Shown here one piece after another: positions 33,961 to 45,235 of a DNA stretch of 64,000 nucleotides. The stretch lies in NCBI GenBank assembly GCA_031308135.1, contig JAHLJT010004567.1, positions 31,841,602 through 31,905,601 on the forward strand, written 5' to 3'. A model generated the notes under the pieces. That model did no database searches, was not told the origin of the DNA, and saw nothing but the letters and a program-made list of their open reading frames with translations. How positions within the stretch are numbered: the stretch's first letter is position 1; every line of letters starts with the position of its first letter. This DNA comes from Acheta domesticus. Its lineage: Eukaryota; Arthropoda; Insecta; Orthoptera; Gryllidae. Both the position numbers and the translations under genes were made by a program.

Positions 33961-34438
33961 TATTTTTTCTACTCCTATTGTATAATACTGTCATTTGATG
34001 GCTGCAACCAGTTGCATAATTATAGTCAATTCAGTACAGTTTTCATTATGTTACAGGTTCTTGACCAATCGCAGAGAAGTTTACAAACCAAGTATTGACA
34101 CTTAATTAATCATTGAGAATCGTTTTAGCAAATGTTTTGTTCGATTATGTACATTAAAATTGTAATTGATATTATATTTTGCTCAATAGATTTAATTTTT
34201 TTTATAATTAGTATTTTTCGTGGTATATTATTTAAAATAAAGTGATCATAATTTCACTTTGATCCTCTTTGACTAGCGCAGTTCTCCGTAGCTGGTGGAC
34301 AGGTAACCACAGCCACCTGCGGTAGCATGCGAGAGTAGCATGCGATACACTCTTGTGAAGTTTACGATACTCCCTCATTCCTCGCCTCACACTCGTGTAT
34401 TAATACCAATCATTACATCATCGTTTTATAATGTACTA
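33961..34438 (+). repeat. Dispersed repeat R1, shorter copy
   Basis: This is the second copy of the R1 repeat (longer copy at 19999-20576), same orientation. It retains TCATTTGATGGCTGCAACCA, AAGTTTACAAACCAAGTATT and GACAGGTAACCACAGCCACC. About 100 bp is missing between the CAGCCACCTGCGGTAGCATG block and the GATACACTC-TGTGAAG block. A short GTAGCATGCGA duplication sits at the deletion point. Confidence 0.8.
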
Positions 34439-37332
34439 TTCTTTTATTTCTATTAATTTTAACCTCGCATGCAGTTCGAGATGTGGGGCACCTTTCTAAT
34501 GGTATTTTTGGACGTTTTTACCAGACGACGCGAAGCAATAAGATTGGTATTGTAATATTATGGTTATATGATAGTGTTTATGATGGTGTTTATATGACTC
34601 TACCGTCTGAATTGTTCGACAGGTACCCAAACCTGAGATATGGTTCATTTCGTTTTGATCACTTAGGTGGCATACGGGATTATTGAGGTGGGTGTGTTCA
34701 AATATAAACCTGCGTTATAATAGTATTTCACTTCTAATAAATTTAACGTGCAATTCAATGAGTCATTTTTCAAAATTTCTTCATAATTTTCATTAAAACA
34801 ATGAAAGACGTGTACCTTTCAAACTTGTTTGCTACTTGTATATTTCTTTTAGACGAGATGGATATTTGCGAACATTTCGCGCGTTATAAATCGTTTTAAA
34901 AGTGAAACGTTATGCAGGAACCCGATTTCGAGCAGCCAGTCCCTGAACTGTGTATTACAGTATAATAATCCCGATACTAAGCATGAATAAATGTGGAGCT
35001 ATTTTGAACAGTCATAAATAATTAAAACCTGTGTTATTAAATTTTACAGAATGCCAAATACATTTAATTACATATTCAGTTAGCGATATGCATATGTGTG
35101 CCCATGTATGACCATCCCTGCTGCGGAGAGGGAGACGTCATGTTCCAAAAGATCTGAATTTCCAAATGTAATAACAACGTCATAAAAGATAAAATTCAAA
35201 AAGGTATTCATTTTGTACTACACGAGACGTTTTTTGGAATATTTGTGCCTCACATATGCCCCGTGCATAATCCCACACGTACCCCGAATATTGCATCACG
35301 TATTTCCCATATTTCTCCTTACATGTTCTCCCACATTCATTTTGTTTCCAACACTGTGTCCTTTTTAAATTATCATTTTCAGAGAGAAAATAGCTTAATG
35401 AAGTAATTGTAATTCCAATGTTCCTGCATGTGCTAATTTCGTTGTGGCGTAATATGCAGAATTTCATAGTGTTAGTCTTCAATCTGCATGATGCATCTCT
35501 GTCGAGTAATTCCCTACAAAGTCATACGGGAATTAGTTTTAATGGCGTCTTCTCTACATTGCAATGCCCGAAGATTTCCTCAATATATTCTATATTCTAT
35601 GTATATTTCATTGAAACTATCTAGCATTTGGCGCATTTGAAATATTGTCAACATATTTTCACCGATGATGTACGACAAGATTTACAAGCTCTTCATCTCT
35701 CGTTTTCTTATTGTATCAGTCAATAAATTTTAGGAATTCTGCAATGTTTAAACCGATATTTTGTGGCGGCGTTTGTTAAAGATCCTCTATATTTCGTCGG
35801 CAATAAAAATGTAAAACTGTATTGCAATTAAGTTAATATTGCATTACGTGGCATCCATTAATAAAACTCCATCTTGTCGCCTTGTATAAAAATGTTTATT
35901 AAACCAATCATGTTTTTGTTGATATTAATTATTTTTTAACAATGATCTACTCTGTAAATGTCTGTGATGATGTAACGGAAATATACTACTTGCTTAATTA
36001 ATTAGCATTATCTTTTAAAAGGAATGCATTGAATTCATATTCCAGGATAGTGATATTAGGATATGCTAATCACTAGGGTGCCCTTAATTGAGGAAAAGTT
36101 TCGTCTTTACAACCCTCTTGAAACTAGAAAATTCTCCGTTCGTGTCTGCACGAGTCGTTTTGCGACTCATATCTTGTTCGTAATGGATTTGCTCTTTTGT
36201 AGGTCACGTTATATAAGGGTTATGAAAGGATAATATCCCAAGGGGAATCACTCCTCTGGCCAACTTCGTCCACAGACTCACCCACCCTTCCATCGCCAAT
36301 CTCTCTTCTCGCAGGAGCTGCCCGCATTTACAATTAAAAGCTGGTGTCTACCCGGGCTCCGCAAAGACATACGAGTTACACCTCTCTGTATTCGAAAGTC
36401 AAGTGAATGAGTCGTGACAAAATAAATAGATGAATAAATACCCTCGCTAATGAGGTAACATTGAACCGAAGAGGCGGAGAATTGAAAGAACAGCTTGGCG
36501 AGCGTCCAGCTGATGGAGTGTACAACTAAACTGGACGAGCGGTCCGAAATTCGCCACGCGGTCAGCAACGCCCTACCCGACCAGGCTGCGCCAACCAGCC
36601 TCTTGGATGGTGACTGTTGCCAGGGGATTTGCGCGCACGAATAACCACGCAAATCAATTAAATTTCCAATCAGTTTGTTTATATTCCTTTACATTTCCTT
36701 TTTTGTTTTTCGTTTTATAGTGACATGTTTTGTCAATGAAACGATTAATGTATGCGATTTGCAAGTTGAAACAGCTTGCTGTTTGAATTTATTACTTAAA
36801 TATTTCAAACGTAACAATATTTCCCAAAATTAATAAATTTCAAGACGCAATCTGTGCCCTACATAATGTAATTCATAAAAGGTAGAGAGAAAATAAATTA
36901 CGGCGTTTTTTGTTTAATTTAGGTGGTATTAGAAAACGGATTTGTTGTTTCTTAATAATTTCTCAATAGTGCGTATCACATTATTCACAACACAATATGG
37001 AGCTTAAAATTTCGAAATGAAAATTTCAGAATTTTGTAGGTGACTGCAAAAGTAACCGAACATGCGTCTCGGGTCACGAACGCTTGGTTTGAAGAAACTA
37101 GGATGCAACGTTACAGAGTTTTTCAGGATGGTAATGTTGGATGCAACGTGTGTTGCGGGTTGCGTGCATGCTTGATTTATCCTTTTTACCATAACCTACC
37201 AATTTCTGTATTTTCGTCTTAATTCTGGTTGATTCAAGACAGAGGGGTTATTTCCTATCCATAAGTAGCACATTACAAGATTTTGTGCTAGTGCTTTCTT
37301 ACAAATGATACAAAATCTTTCTTCCGCGTAGT
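34439..37332. other. AT-rich DNA, no gene recognised
   Basis: A 67-codon plus frame at 34483-34686 has no recognised domain. GCTTAATTAATTAGCATTAT at about 35992-36011 is a homeodomain-type AT palindrome. A GC-richer patch lies at 36240-36640, with a pyrimidine-AG (CTCTTCTCGCAG) acceptor-like sequence near 36301-36312. No conserved exon follows it. Confidence 0.45.
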
Positions 37333-37340
37333 ATGTAGTG

Positions 37341-37783
37341 CAGGGATGTCCTACTAGCAAGGACACAAGGACCACAACTAAAACCTTTAATATGTTTGCA
37401 GGGCCATATTTACAGTACTCCGGGAGATCCACACTTCTCCCGTATTGTTGATCTCGGCAGTTTGCCCGGCTGCTCTGAAACAGGTGGAGGGGGTATGAGA
37501 AATGGAACCACGTGTGAGATCAGGCCGTACCATGCACAGCAACACAGTGGACTGTGGGACTTTGAATTTCTGAATTTAAAAAAATCTTAAATCTAAACAA
37601 CCTATTTATACATTAAGGGGGTGCTGCCCTGATAGAGTCGCATAGCGCTAGGCGAGCAATGGATGCAAGGAACTTTCCCCCGGCATTGCACCCGACATGG
37701 ATGCAAGGAACTTTCACTTTTAACGACTAACATTTCGCGGGCCACATTATACGGCCCGCAGGCCGCCAAGTAGGACAACCCTG
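37341..37783. mobile_element. hAT-type non-autonomous element (443 bp) with 8-bp target duplication
   Basis: The left end reads CAGGGATGTCCTACTAGCAA. The right end, on minus, reads CAGGGTTGTCCTACTTGGCG. Both start CAGGG, the signature terminus of many hAT elements. Flanking 8-mers are ATGTAGTG (37333-37340) and ATCTAGTG (37784-37791), 7 of 8 identical, which fits hAT's 8-bp duplications. The subterminal GGCCGCAGGCC-like words and 'GGCCCGCGGGCC' style are also typical. Inside, GATGCAAGGAACTTTC occurs twice (about 37664 and 37697). No transposase is encoded. Confidence 0.85.
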
Positions 37784-37849
37784 ATCTAGTGGATATAAAA
37801 TCAACAAGTTCGTATACCGAACGGGATAGTGAAGCACGGAAAGGCAAAA

Positions 37850-38765
37850 ACTAAAGCGTTGACTTGCTCAGAAGGAATGGCAGGAGTGGCAGGGGTCGGC
37901 GGCCGGGAGCGGGGCGGTGGAGCGGAGGCGCAGCGCAGCGGGCGGCGCGCCGCCGCTGCGCCTGAAATGTGGGCGGTCGTAACGACGCGTGGCCGGCGCT
38001 GCGATGGACGACGCGGCCATGACGGGTGGCTTCCGGCCTCGGCCAACGGGCGGAGAAGCACGGCGAGGGGGGCGGGGCGGGGCGGGTGGCGCGAGGGACC
38101 GCGCAGTGGGGTGGTGCGGTGGTGGCGGGGAGCGGGGCGGAGAGCGGGGCGGGGCGGGGCGCGGGCGGGGCATTGGAGGGGAACTGGGCGGGGAGCGGGG
38201 CGCGGGGCGGGGCGCGGGGCGGGGCGCGGGGCGGGGCGCGGGGCAGGGCGCGGGGCGGGGCGCGGGGCGGGGCGCGGGGCGGAGCTGGGCGCGGGGAGAG
38301 GCAGCGGTGAGGGGCGCGGGGCGGGACGCGGTGAGGGACGTGGGAGGGAAGCGGGGCGACACGGGGTGGGGACCGGGTGCGGGAGAGGGCTGGTGCCGGG
38401 GCGCGAGGAGGGGCTGGGGACCGTGGCGCGAGGAGGGGCGGGGAACCGTGGTCGCGAGGGAGGCGCGGGGAACGCGGGGCGGCGCGGGGCGGGCGCGGGC
38501 GGCGCGGGGCGCGCGGGGCGGCGCGGGCGGCGCGGGGGCGGGGGCTTCGCTGTGGAGCAGCGCGGGGTGGGAGGGCGGGACGGCGTGGGACGGCGGCCAC
38601 AAGGGTCCGTGCCGGCCCCAGAGCCCTTCGCGAAGCACCGCTTCCCGCCGCGAAGCGCTCCTAGCGCCGGCGAAACGACTCGGAGTCAGCACAGCGCGGA
38701 CGGCCGCCTCCGCTCTCGACCGCCCCGCGCCGGCCTCACACACCCTGCCTTACAACCCCCATTGC
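37850..38765. other. Large CpG island, G-rich on plus
   Basis: About 900 bp of extremely CpG- and G-rich DNA begins right after the hAT element. All six frames are nearly open, producing Gly/Arg/Ala-rich or Pro/Arg/Ala-rich translations up to 317 codons (37829-38782 plus). The frames contradict one another and are compositional. The last 150 bp is less repetitive. A regulatory or promoter island is possible. Confidence 0.65.
38197..38284. repeat. 12-bp G-rich minisatellite GCGCGGGGCGGG
   Basis: About seven tandem units of GCGCGGGGCGGG lie within the CpG island. One unit has GGGCAGGG in place of GGGCGGGG. The Gly-Ala-Gly-Arg translation is an artefact. Confidence 0.9.
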
Positions 38766-38829
38766 TCGCAAACTGCAGTTGAAGAAAACGGTCCACAGAT
38801 TGTACTGCTTCCCCCATACACCTTCATCT

Positions 38830-39145
38830 TTTTAACCATATCCTAGTTAGCTGAGGTCGGCTTTTACGAATAACTAACTACGACCAATAATGATTTCTCT
38901 GTAATTTTTACAACCACCCTGACGTCAACTCCAAACCTGGAGGACCAAACTTCACGACTTCACGTAGTTAATCGACTTGGCAACGCTGATTTTGCAGTAG
39001 TGGTCTTTTCAGTAGAACCATTCCAGAATTCGCCTAGATGACTGAGGGAAACCACGAAAAACAGCCGGTGCGGGATCAAACCCTCCTGATAGCAGAAGTC
39101 AGCGCTCTACGCCGTGATCCATTTCGCTCGGTTGTACTCCTTTCC
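38830..39145 (-). mobile_element. tRNA-derived SINE-like element
   Basis: On minus, the head near 39145-39060 reads GAGCGAAATGGATCACGGCG, then AGAGCGCTGACTTCTGC, then GGGTTTGATCCCGC (B box). This is similar in layout to the SINE at 22.6 kb (GCGCGCTGACTTCGCAG, GGGTTTGACCCC). The body continues toward lower coordinates to an uncertain end near 38830. The call rests on the head. Confidence 0.5.
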
Positions 39146-39751
39146 CCATACGCCACAAACAAATTTAAACGGTATTTTTTCTTTAAATATGTAAAATTAA
39201 ATATCTCGCCATCGCCCCCACCCATCCACCCACTTGCAGCGTTCTCTGTATCTTACTACAAAATTCTTACCTTCCTACCGCCAAATCCAGGCCACTAAAG
39301 AGGTCGACACCTCAATACCGACCTATCCACCCAACAACTTCAGAGTCCTTAACAATCATCACCACCCTTAATGCCGTCACTCCTCACCTTCACCGACATC
39401 ACTTCTTGCAAAGCCCACTGACCCTACCACACACGCTACATGGCCGTCAACGCGTCTCATCCCTCCCAAGTCTCCCAGTACTCGTCTCAATCTTACCCCT
39501 ATCGTACTTGTCCCTGAGAATGCTTACGCTACAAATTACCGCCTCTGCTCTTCTGACACAATTTCCCACATCTTCTAAAGAAGACATCTGTTCGTTACCT
39601 TACAATGCGGAGCATTTGGTAGAAGACCGCATAAACAATCAGAACGCTTTCGTAGGTCAAGTTGAGTGGATGGAAAAGGTACTTAGATCCATGAGTAGTG
39701 CATTTCATAAAAAATACTTTAAAGTTGGCGGGCAGTCTACTGGACGTATAA
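39146..39751. other. C-rich to AT-rich DNA, no gene recognised
   Basis: This is pyrimidine-rich on plus from about 39200 to 39500. A 118-codon plus frame (39406-39762) runs through it into the MITE terminus. It has no recognised domain and its composition follows the local C/T bias. Confidence 0.45.
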
Positions 39752-40383
39752 GTAGGGGGTGAATTTTAATGAATTGTAATTTTCTTTTCACTTTAGAACA
39801 ATGCCTTTTGATATAATTTTAAGAAAATGAGCCATTTTCTTGCAATGTTACTCGATGTATGATTTTTTTGCAATGTTACTCGATTTCGACTAATACTTCA
39901 TTTTTTACCTTTTTCATTTTTAAAGCATTTTTCACCGATTTATTTTAATTCAATTTAAATGGTACTTGCTTTAAATAATATTTACGTGATGCAACAAATG
40001 TTATCCACGAAATTCCTCAGTAACCTATTCGATTTTTTCGCTCAGAAATTGTAATGTCAGCATATGTGAGTATGTAATCTAAGGTTCCTCTGACCCCTAT
40101 GTGCACCAGTGACAGTTCGGAAGATTTTGTGATAACTGTAGACAGAGATTTCCTGATAAAGAACAGTCCAAACCAAATGTTGGCAAACTCCGTTCACTAT
40201 AACGAAAGGAAGAAGCCTCGGTTACATCAGTAACATATCCAACAGCTTCAGTTGATCATGTGAACAGGTTTTGATCAATTTTTTGTCATTCTTGTTCGGT
40301 TTTAGAGCATTTTTGAAATATTATATGAGCATTGTATTGATAATTTTTGGCGATGTTTTAGGTCATCAAAATCCGCCCCCTAA
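39752..40383 (+). mobile_element. MITE family M1, copy 1
   Basis: The left terminus is GTAGGGGGTGAATTTTAATG. The right terminus on minus is TTAGGGGGCGGATTTTGATG. It matches copies at 56950-57589 (plus) and 59369-60024 (minus) throughout. Shared interior words are GATGCAACAAATGTT, TTCGACTAA, CCAAACCAAA and ACATCAGTAACATAT. Flanks are TATAA on the left and TAATAA on the right, not a clean duplication. There is no coding capacity. It is a non-autonomous DNA element. Confidence 0.85.
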
Positions 40384-40409
40384 TAATAAGTAACTTTCAG
40401 AATATTGAG

Positions 40410-40640
40410 AAGCTGCAGTCTCCGTCTCTGGTATCCGTTGCAAAGGCCGTTGCAAAGGCCGGCAACCCTTCCCCCTCCAGCCGTAGCATCCACCACCGCA
40501 ACCGCCGCCGCCGCCGTACTCCACTTTCGCGTGCGTCGAGAGTGGATCGCGACCACAGGCTCACAACGCACGCACGCACGCACGCGCGTGTGGCGAGGGA
40601 GGCGCAGATGCACTTATGCTCTCAGCGGCAAAGGGAATCG
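40410..40640. other. Small CpG-rich patch with CCG and ACGC microsatellites
   Basis: A CCG triplet run lies near 40497-40514, and a CGCACG/ACGC tetranucleotide run near 40565-40590. Frames on both strands are compositional. Confidence 0.55.
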
Positions 40641-41185
40641 CAGATCTCATGTGGCTTCTAGTCGCCATATCCATTAACGACGCAGCCATCCCAATAACGC
40701 CGTTTTGGTATCAAATCTTGCAGCGGTGTTTATCATAAACTGTTCCGTATTTTGTAAATGTTCTTGTGCCTCGTCATTATTGTAATTAAGAAAGTTACTT
40801 CTGGACTAATTTGTCTAAATCATTGTTTTCATAAGCACATTTAACCGCAAGCGTTGATTTTCGCTACACCACTATCCTATAATTAGACAAGCGTTATGAT
40901 GGTGGTTCGCATTGTCACCCCAGGGAGTATAAATAAGATATTACTAATTTCGAGAATATCTGTCGGCAAAATTGGATAATTAGTATAAAACATTCGTTTA
41001 AAATGAAAGATAATTTTAGAGTAACTGATGATGATGAATAATGATGATGATGATAATTAATGTTTTCACTTTATTTGCGATAATGAGAAATATATAATTT
41101 GTTTAAGAGGAAACTTAACGATTCTTCTGTATTTCCATGCATTTATTTGGTTACCATGAAAAATGAATATATAAAATTCAATATG
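40641..41185. other. AT-rich DNA with a GATGAT microsatellite
   Basis: No gene was recognised. A short GATGATGATGA-type run is present at about 41028-41054. Confidence 0.5.
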
Positions 41186-41492
41186 TATGTATGTACTTGG
41201 CGCGACAGCCCGTGAACGGGCTCAGGCCTACCGGCGACGTCCTTGTCCCTCGGCGATGGGTTAAGGGGGTACGTGTGGGTGACACGAAGACATCCCCACA
41301 CCGTATTCCGGTCGTCTCAACCTGAGGAGTGAATTTTCTCATTATCACACAGCAACATATACTGGGACATTGCAATGAAAACGCGCACTATAGTCTTGCC
41401 TCGACAGGGAATCAAACGCGGGGCCGCGTAGTGGAACTTTGTGGCACTTTGACCACGCGGGGCCGCGTAGTGGCCCTTTCACCAAAAGCTAG
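41186..41492 (-). mobile_element. tRNA-derived SINE-like element with internal head duplication
   Basis: On minus, the head contains CACTACGCGGCCCCGCG twice (around 41472-41453 and 41432-41412), about 41 bp apart. GTTTGATTCCCTG (B box) follows. The body runs through AGGTTGAGACGACCGGAATA and CCCGTTCACGGGCTGTCGCG and ends in a TACATACATACATA tail near 41186-41195. The internal duplication of the tRNA-like head is unusual. Confidence 0.6.
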
Positions 41493-41935
41493 TCGCCAGG
41501 CAAAATTTAATATATGAAGATCAATTTGCAATTTTAGTATTTATTACGATGTTTTATCTATTTTTGTATATTACCCTACCTTACATCATTAATCATACCA
41601 TGTACGAAACTCATTAAAAAATGTTAGACACGATTCTTTAAAGGTAAAATATTATGTTATTAAAATATGATTATATTTTATGTTAAACATTTTTGTTCAT
41701 AACATCGAAAACTCATTGAAACCTGACAGAAGTTCGATTCAAGTACATAGTTTTCCTTTGTTTCTCAATTTTTCAACTTTGCCTCTTCATGTCAATATAA
41801 ATATTAATACATATTCAACCATTATAAAGTAACTACTCTACATTTGCCGACTGCAGTCAAACACACCCCGTATCTTCCTTCTTGTGTACTGCTGTCTCTT
41901 TTCTTCTGAGCGAATAACGAATAACGATCTTGTAT
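41493..41935. other. AT-rich DNA, nothing recognised
   Basis: No gene or repeat was identified between the SINE-like element and the CpG patch at 41.94 kb. Confidence 0.5.
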
Positions 41936-42230
41936 TCGTCGCAGGAGGTGACGCGTTTTATGCTGCGACGCAGACCCCGCATCCGAACTCGTTCGACACG
42001 TCGTTTTTCGCGGAGTCAGGCAAGTCGATCACGGCTGCCAGCGCAGGGCGGGGAGGGGAGGGGCGGGGCGGGGCGGGGCAGAATGGGACGAGGACGAGGA
42101 CGGGAAGAAGCGGGGAGGGCCGGGGAAGGGTGGAAAAAGGCTGGTATGGACCGCGGACGAGCAATATCGCGCCGCTGTCGGTCATAGCGGCTGGGAGAAG
42201 AAACAGCTCGGTCATTCCGAGCTGCTAAAG
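41936..42230. other. CpG-rich patch with G-quadruplex motif
   Basis: A CpG-rich patch whose centre, 42050-42079, holds six runs of four G separated by single A or C. This is a canonical intramolecular G-quadruplex sequence on the plus strand. Overlapping frames (41884-42228 plus, 41958-42215 minus) lack known domains. Confidence 0.6.
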
Positions 42231-43918
42231 CAGAGATTCAGGGACAGCGTGCTTTAAAGGGCGAGAGAAGGACTTTTCGACACTCAAATAAAAATCAACT
42301 CAATCGATTTATTACGTCGGAAAACACAAATCCTGTGATAATTCGTCAGACAAATACAAGTTTTAAACCAATATTGTAGAAAAAGGTGACATTTTTGAGA
42401 GTAAATATTATGCCCAGTAACAGAAACAGCTACTCCATTCGTGCATTCAAACGATGTTTAGGGGCTTACTTCGGTCATTTCGCTTCATTCTATGAGGTTC
42501 TAACCTTGATCCTCAACTGTTAATGAATAACCTTCATTGACCTTTATGACTCTATCTCGTGAAGGATATTACCAATAATGTATGTCTGAGAAACTACAGT
42601 AACACTTATTGTCTCTTAAACCCATACCTGTTTAATGTTTTTCACATTACGTGCTTCTAGGCTTTGTGAAAAATATACTTGCCCCTGGTGTAATTGTGGA
42701 TCACAAATTAGCCAATCGTGCTAATTTCGTATCAAACTGATACGACATCCGTGCAGAAATAGACAGTGACACATTGCACATGCCAATTTAGATTACCACG
42801 GGCCAATATGATGATGTTGGTCAATATGATGAAGGCCAATGATGACGTTTTACCACACAATTACGCGCAATCTAAACTTTGTTGCTTGTAAAATAGACAT
42901 TTTGTTTCGTTTCTTGTAAATGTCATCAAACTAGTCTCACTAGATATTACGGTTTCGAAAGTTATGCTCAAATGTGATAGTGAATCACCATCAACCAACG
43001 GTGCACACCTACGTTTAAATGATGGTCATTTATTGTGCCGTGAACGGATCAAACGTCTATTATTTCTAAAATATTACTTTCCTTCCCATCGCTTTTCTTT
43101 GCTTCAATAATGTCATATTTTTTTACAGGTTACCGTCTAATCCTGTATCACAGTATTCACAATAAAATGCTTATAATTATCGTACGTATATTTTGTGAAC
43201 CTTCATTTCTTGACATAGCTAGCCACTTAATCAAAATATATTTTATTTAATGATTGATATTATTCGAAATGGAATAGGAGGCCAAGCTATAGTTATCGTG
43301 AAGTGAACGGAAACCACGTATTACATTAAATACAGAAAATCCGCACTAATTCTCTATCCAATAAACCGTCTCTCATTTTAATTAAATACCCCCACAAGCA
43401 TTGTATTCCTTTTATCGACTTTAACAAATTAGTAGATGCAGTCTCTAATTATACCTGGGAGAAACCAGAAACACGCTGATTGTGGTTGGGGTTATAAAAA
43501 TATCCCATAAATTCCCGAAACGAATATTAAACGTTCATACAAATGTCAGGGAATTTCCTTGAATTGTTTCTCAGTGAAATTCTGAGATGACGATAATAAG
43601 AATTCGTGTTTCGGGTTAGTTTTCATATAAAACGGCTTAAGGGATTATCAAATATGAGTTCAAAAGTCCTAATATTAAACTTTTATAAAATTCCCGATAC
43701 ATGAAACATGCAAAGTTTTTCGACTCCGGAAAGGTTAAAGTGCTATTAGTCTCTGATGGTCCTTATTTTCTTCTTATTCCGTGTAACTATTCATTATTTC
43801 GTCATCTAAAGCAATTAATTGATAATCAACAGACAAAATTACTAAACAATCATGCGCGAAAAAGAAATTACTACGTACTTGACAAGTATACTTGTACAAG
43901 CGGAACCCCGCAGACGTT
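42231..43918. other. AT-rich DNA, no gene recognised
   Basis: Near 42798-42845 the phrase GGCCAATATGATGAT recurs in three imperfect copies. TTTAGATT and AATCTAAA words flank that block at about 42787 and 42870, an inverted pair about 80 bp apart that may be a small hairpin. Nothing else was recognised. Confidence 0.45.
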
Positions 43919-44118
43919 CTGCCCTTCATCTCCCCCTTTCTCCTTCTCTTTCGCTTTCTCTCCCAGTCTCTCCCACCGTCTCTCTGTCTCTCCCTCTCTC
44001 TCTCCGTCTCTCTTCATCTCTGTTTCTCCCTCTCTTTCCTTCTCTCTTTCCGAGGCGCTCTTCCCGTCTCTCTCCGTCCCTGTCTCGGTCTATCTGACTC
44101 TGTCTCTGCCTCTCTGTG
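43919..44118. repeat. TC-rich low-complexity tract
   Basis: About 200 bp of degenerate TCTCTC/TCCCTC DNA on plus. The Ser/Leu/Pro-rich and Arg/Glu-rich frames over it are artefacts. Confidence 0.85.
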
Positions 44119-45235
44119 TACCTCTCATTCATACTTAGTTGCAGATTCTGGCACGTCTCTGAGTAGATGGAGTAATATCGAGAAGTGCCGGACGAGAAAA
44201 AATGTAATAGAATGTTCAAAAAGATCTCATCTTGTCGATTACGGTGTAAGAAACTTTTTTTGGTATTCGGCATCAAAAGTTTGGTTTTTAATGCCCTATA
44301 TCGCTTCGATTAGGAGTTACTGAATGATACACTTTCAAAAATGCTACCGAGAGTGGCTGGAAGGACTCTGATCAAAACAAAATAATTGACAATAATATTT
44401 CAACTTTAAGCGAACTGTCACTTTTGAATACCAAAGATAAGGGGAAATGCATCTTATTAGTGAAAACCAGAGATGTGATCATTAATTTGTTCGAATTTTA
44501 AAATACTTTTATAATTTAAGGCACGCTTCCAAAAACCTTACTTATTTATCAAGAAACATGAAACAGTTATTCCGACTTTTTTATAAACAGACACTGCAAC
44601 ATCATTTTTCGAATAATTGATTAACTTTAATTAAAACGTATTTGAAAAAATAATATTGTATTTTCTGGTTTTCTAAAGGTCGGAATACACCCTTTTAACG
44701 TGATAACACTCGTTAACCTATTCCTTGAAACATAAAATAACTGAAAACAATTGCCTTGAAAGTTTTGAAATTGTTTATTCACATATGTCTACCAGGTAGC
44801 AGTTACAAAGTATTTTTGCTAAAATTTGTTACAAATGTGTATTAAAATTTTTGGGGAGTTCAATGATTGCTGTATTTAATTAAATATTTCACAATGAGCC
44901 TTTGTATTGAATTTCCCTTTCTATATCTCCCTAACAATTAATCCCACACAAATTAATATAATTCCTAAACCCTGATCGGATCAACTATTCAGGATTTCAA
45001 ATAAATTATAATAAAATCCATTTAAATTTTATCACATGCTTTACACTATTTGACAGAGAGTAACGTCACTTCACAACAATGATGTGATTCAACTTTAATA
45101 TGTATTGCATTCCACAGCACACTGAAATACTTCCATCTTCACGGAACAGAATTACCAATGACATTTCAAATACGATTAGCGGTACATAGAAACCTATTTT
45201 TCCCAGCAGCAGTAGCGAGGGCAATATATCAAACA
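44119..45235. other. AT-rich DNA, nothing recognised
   Basis: No coding frame, RNA gene or repeat copy was identified before the CpG island. Confidence 0.5.

Noticed and set aside
37829..38846. 317-, 291-, 285- and 249-codon overlapping frames
   Set aside because: They lie in a G-rich CpG island with tandem 12-mers. All frames on both strands are open and mutually contradictory.
43852..44323. Ser/Leu/Arg-rich frames over a TC tract
   Set aside because: They are low-complexity artefacts.
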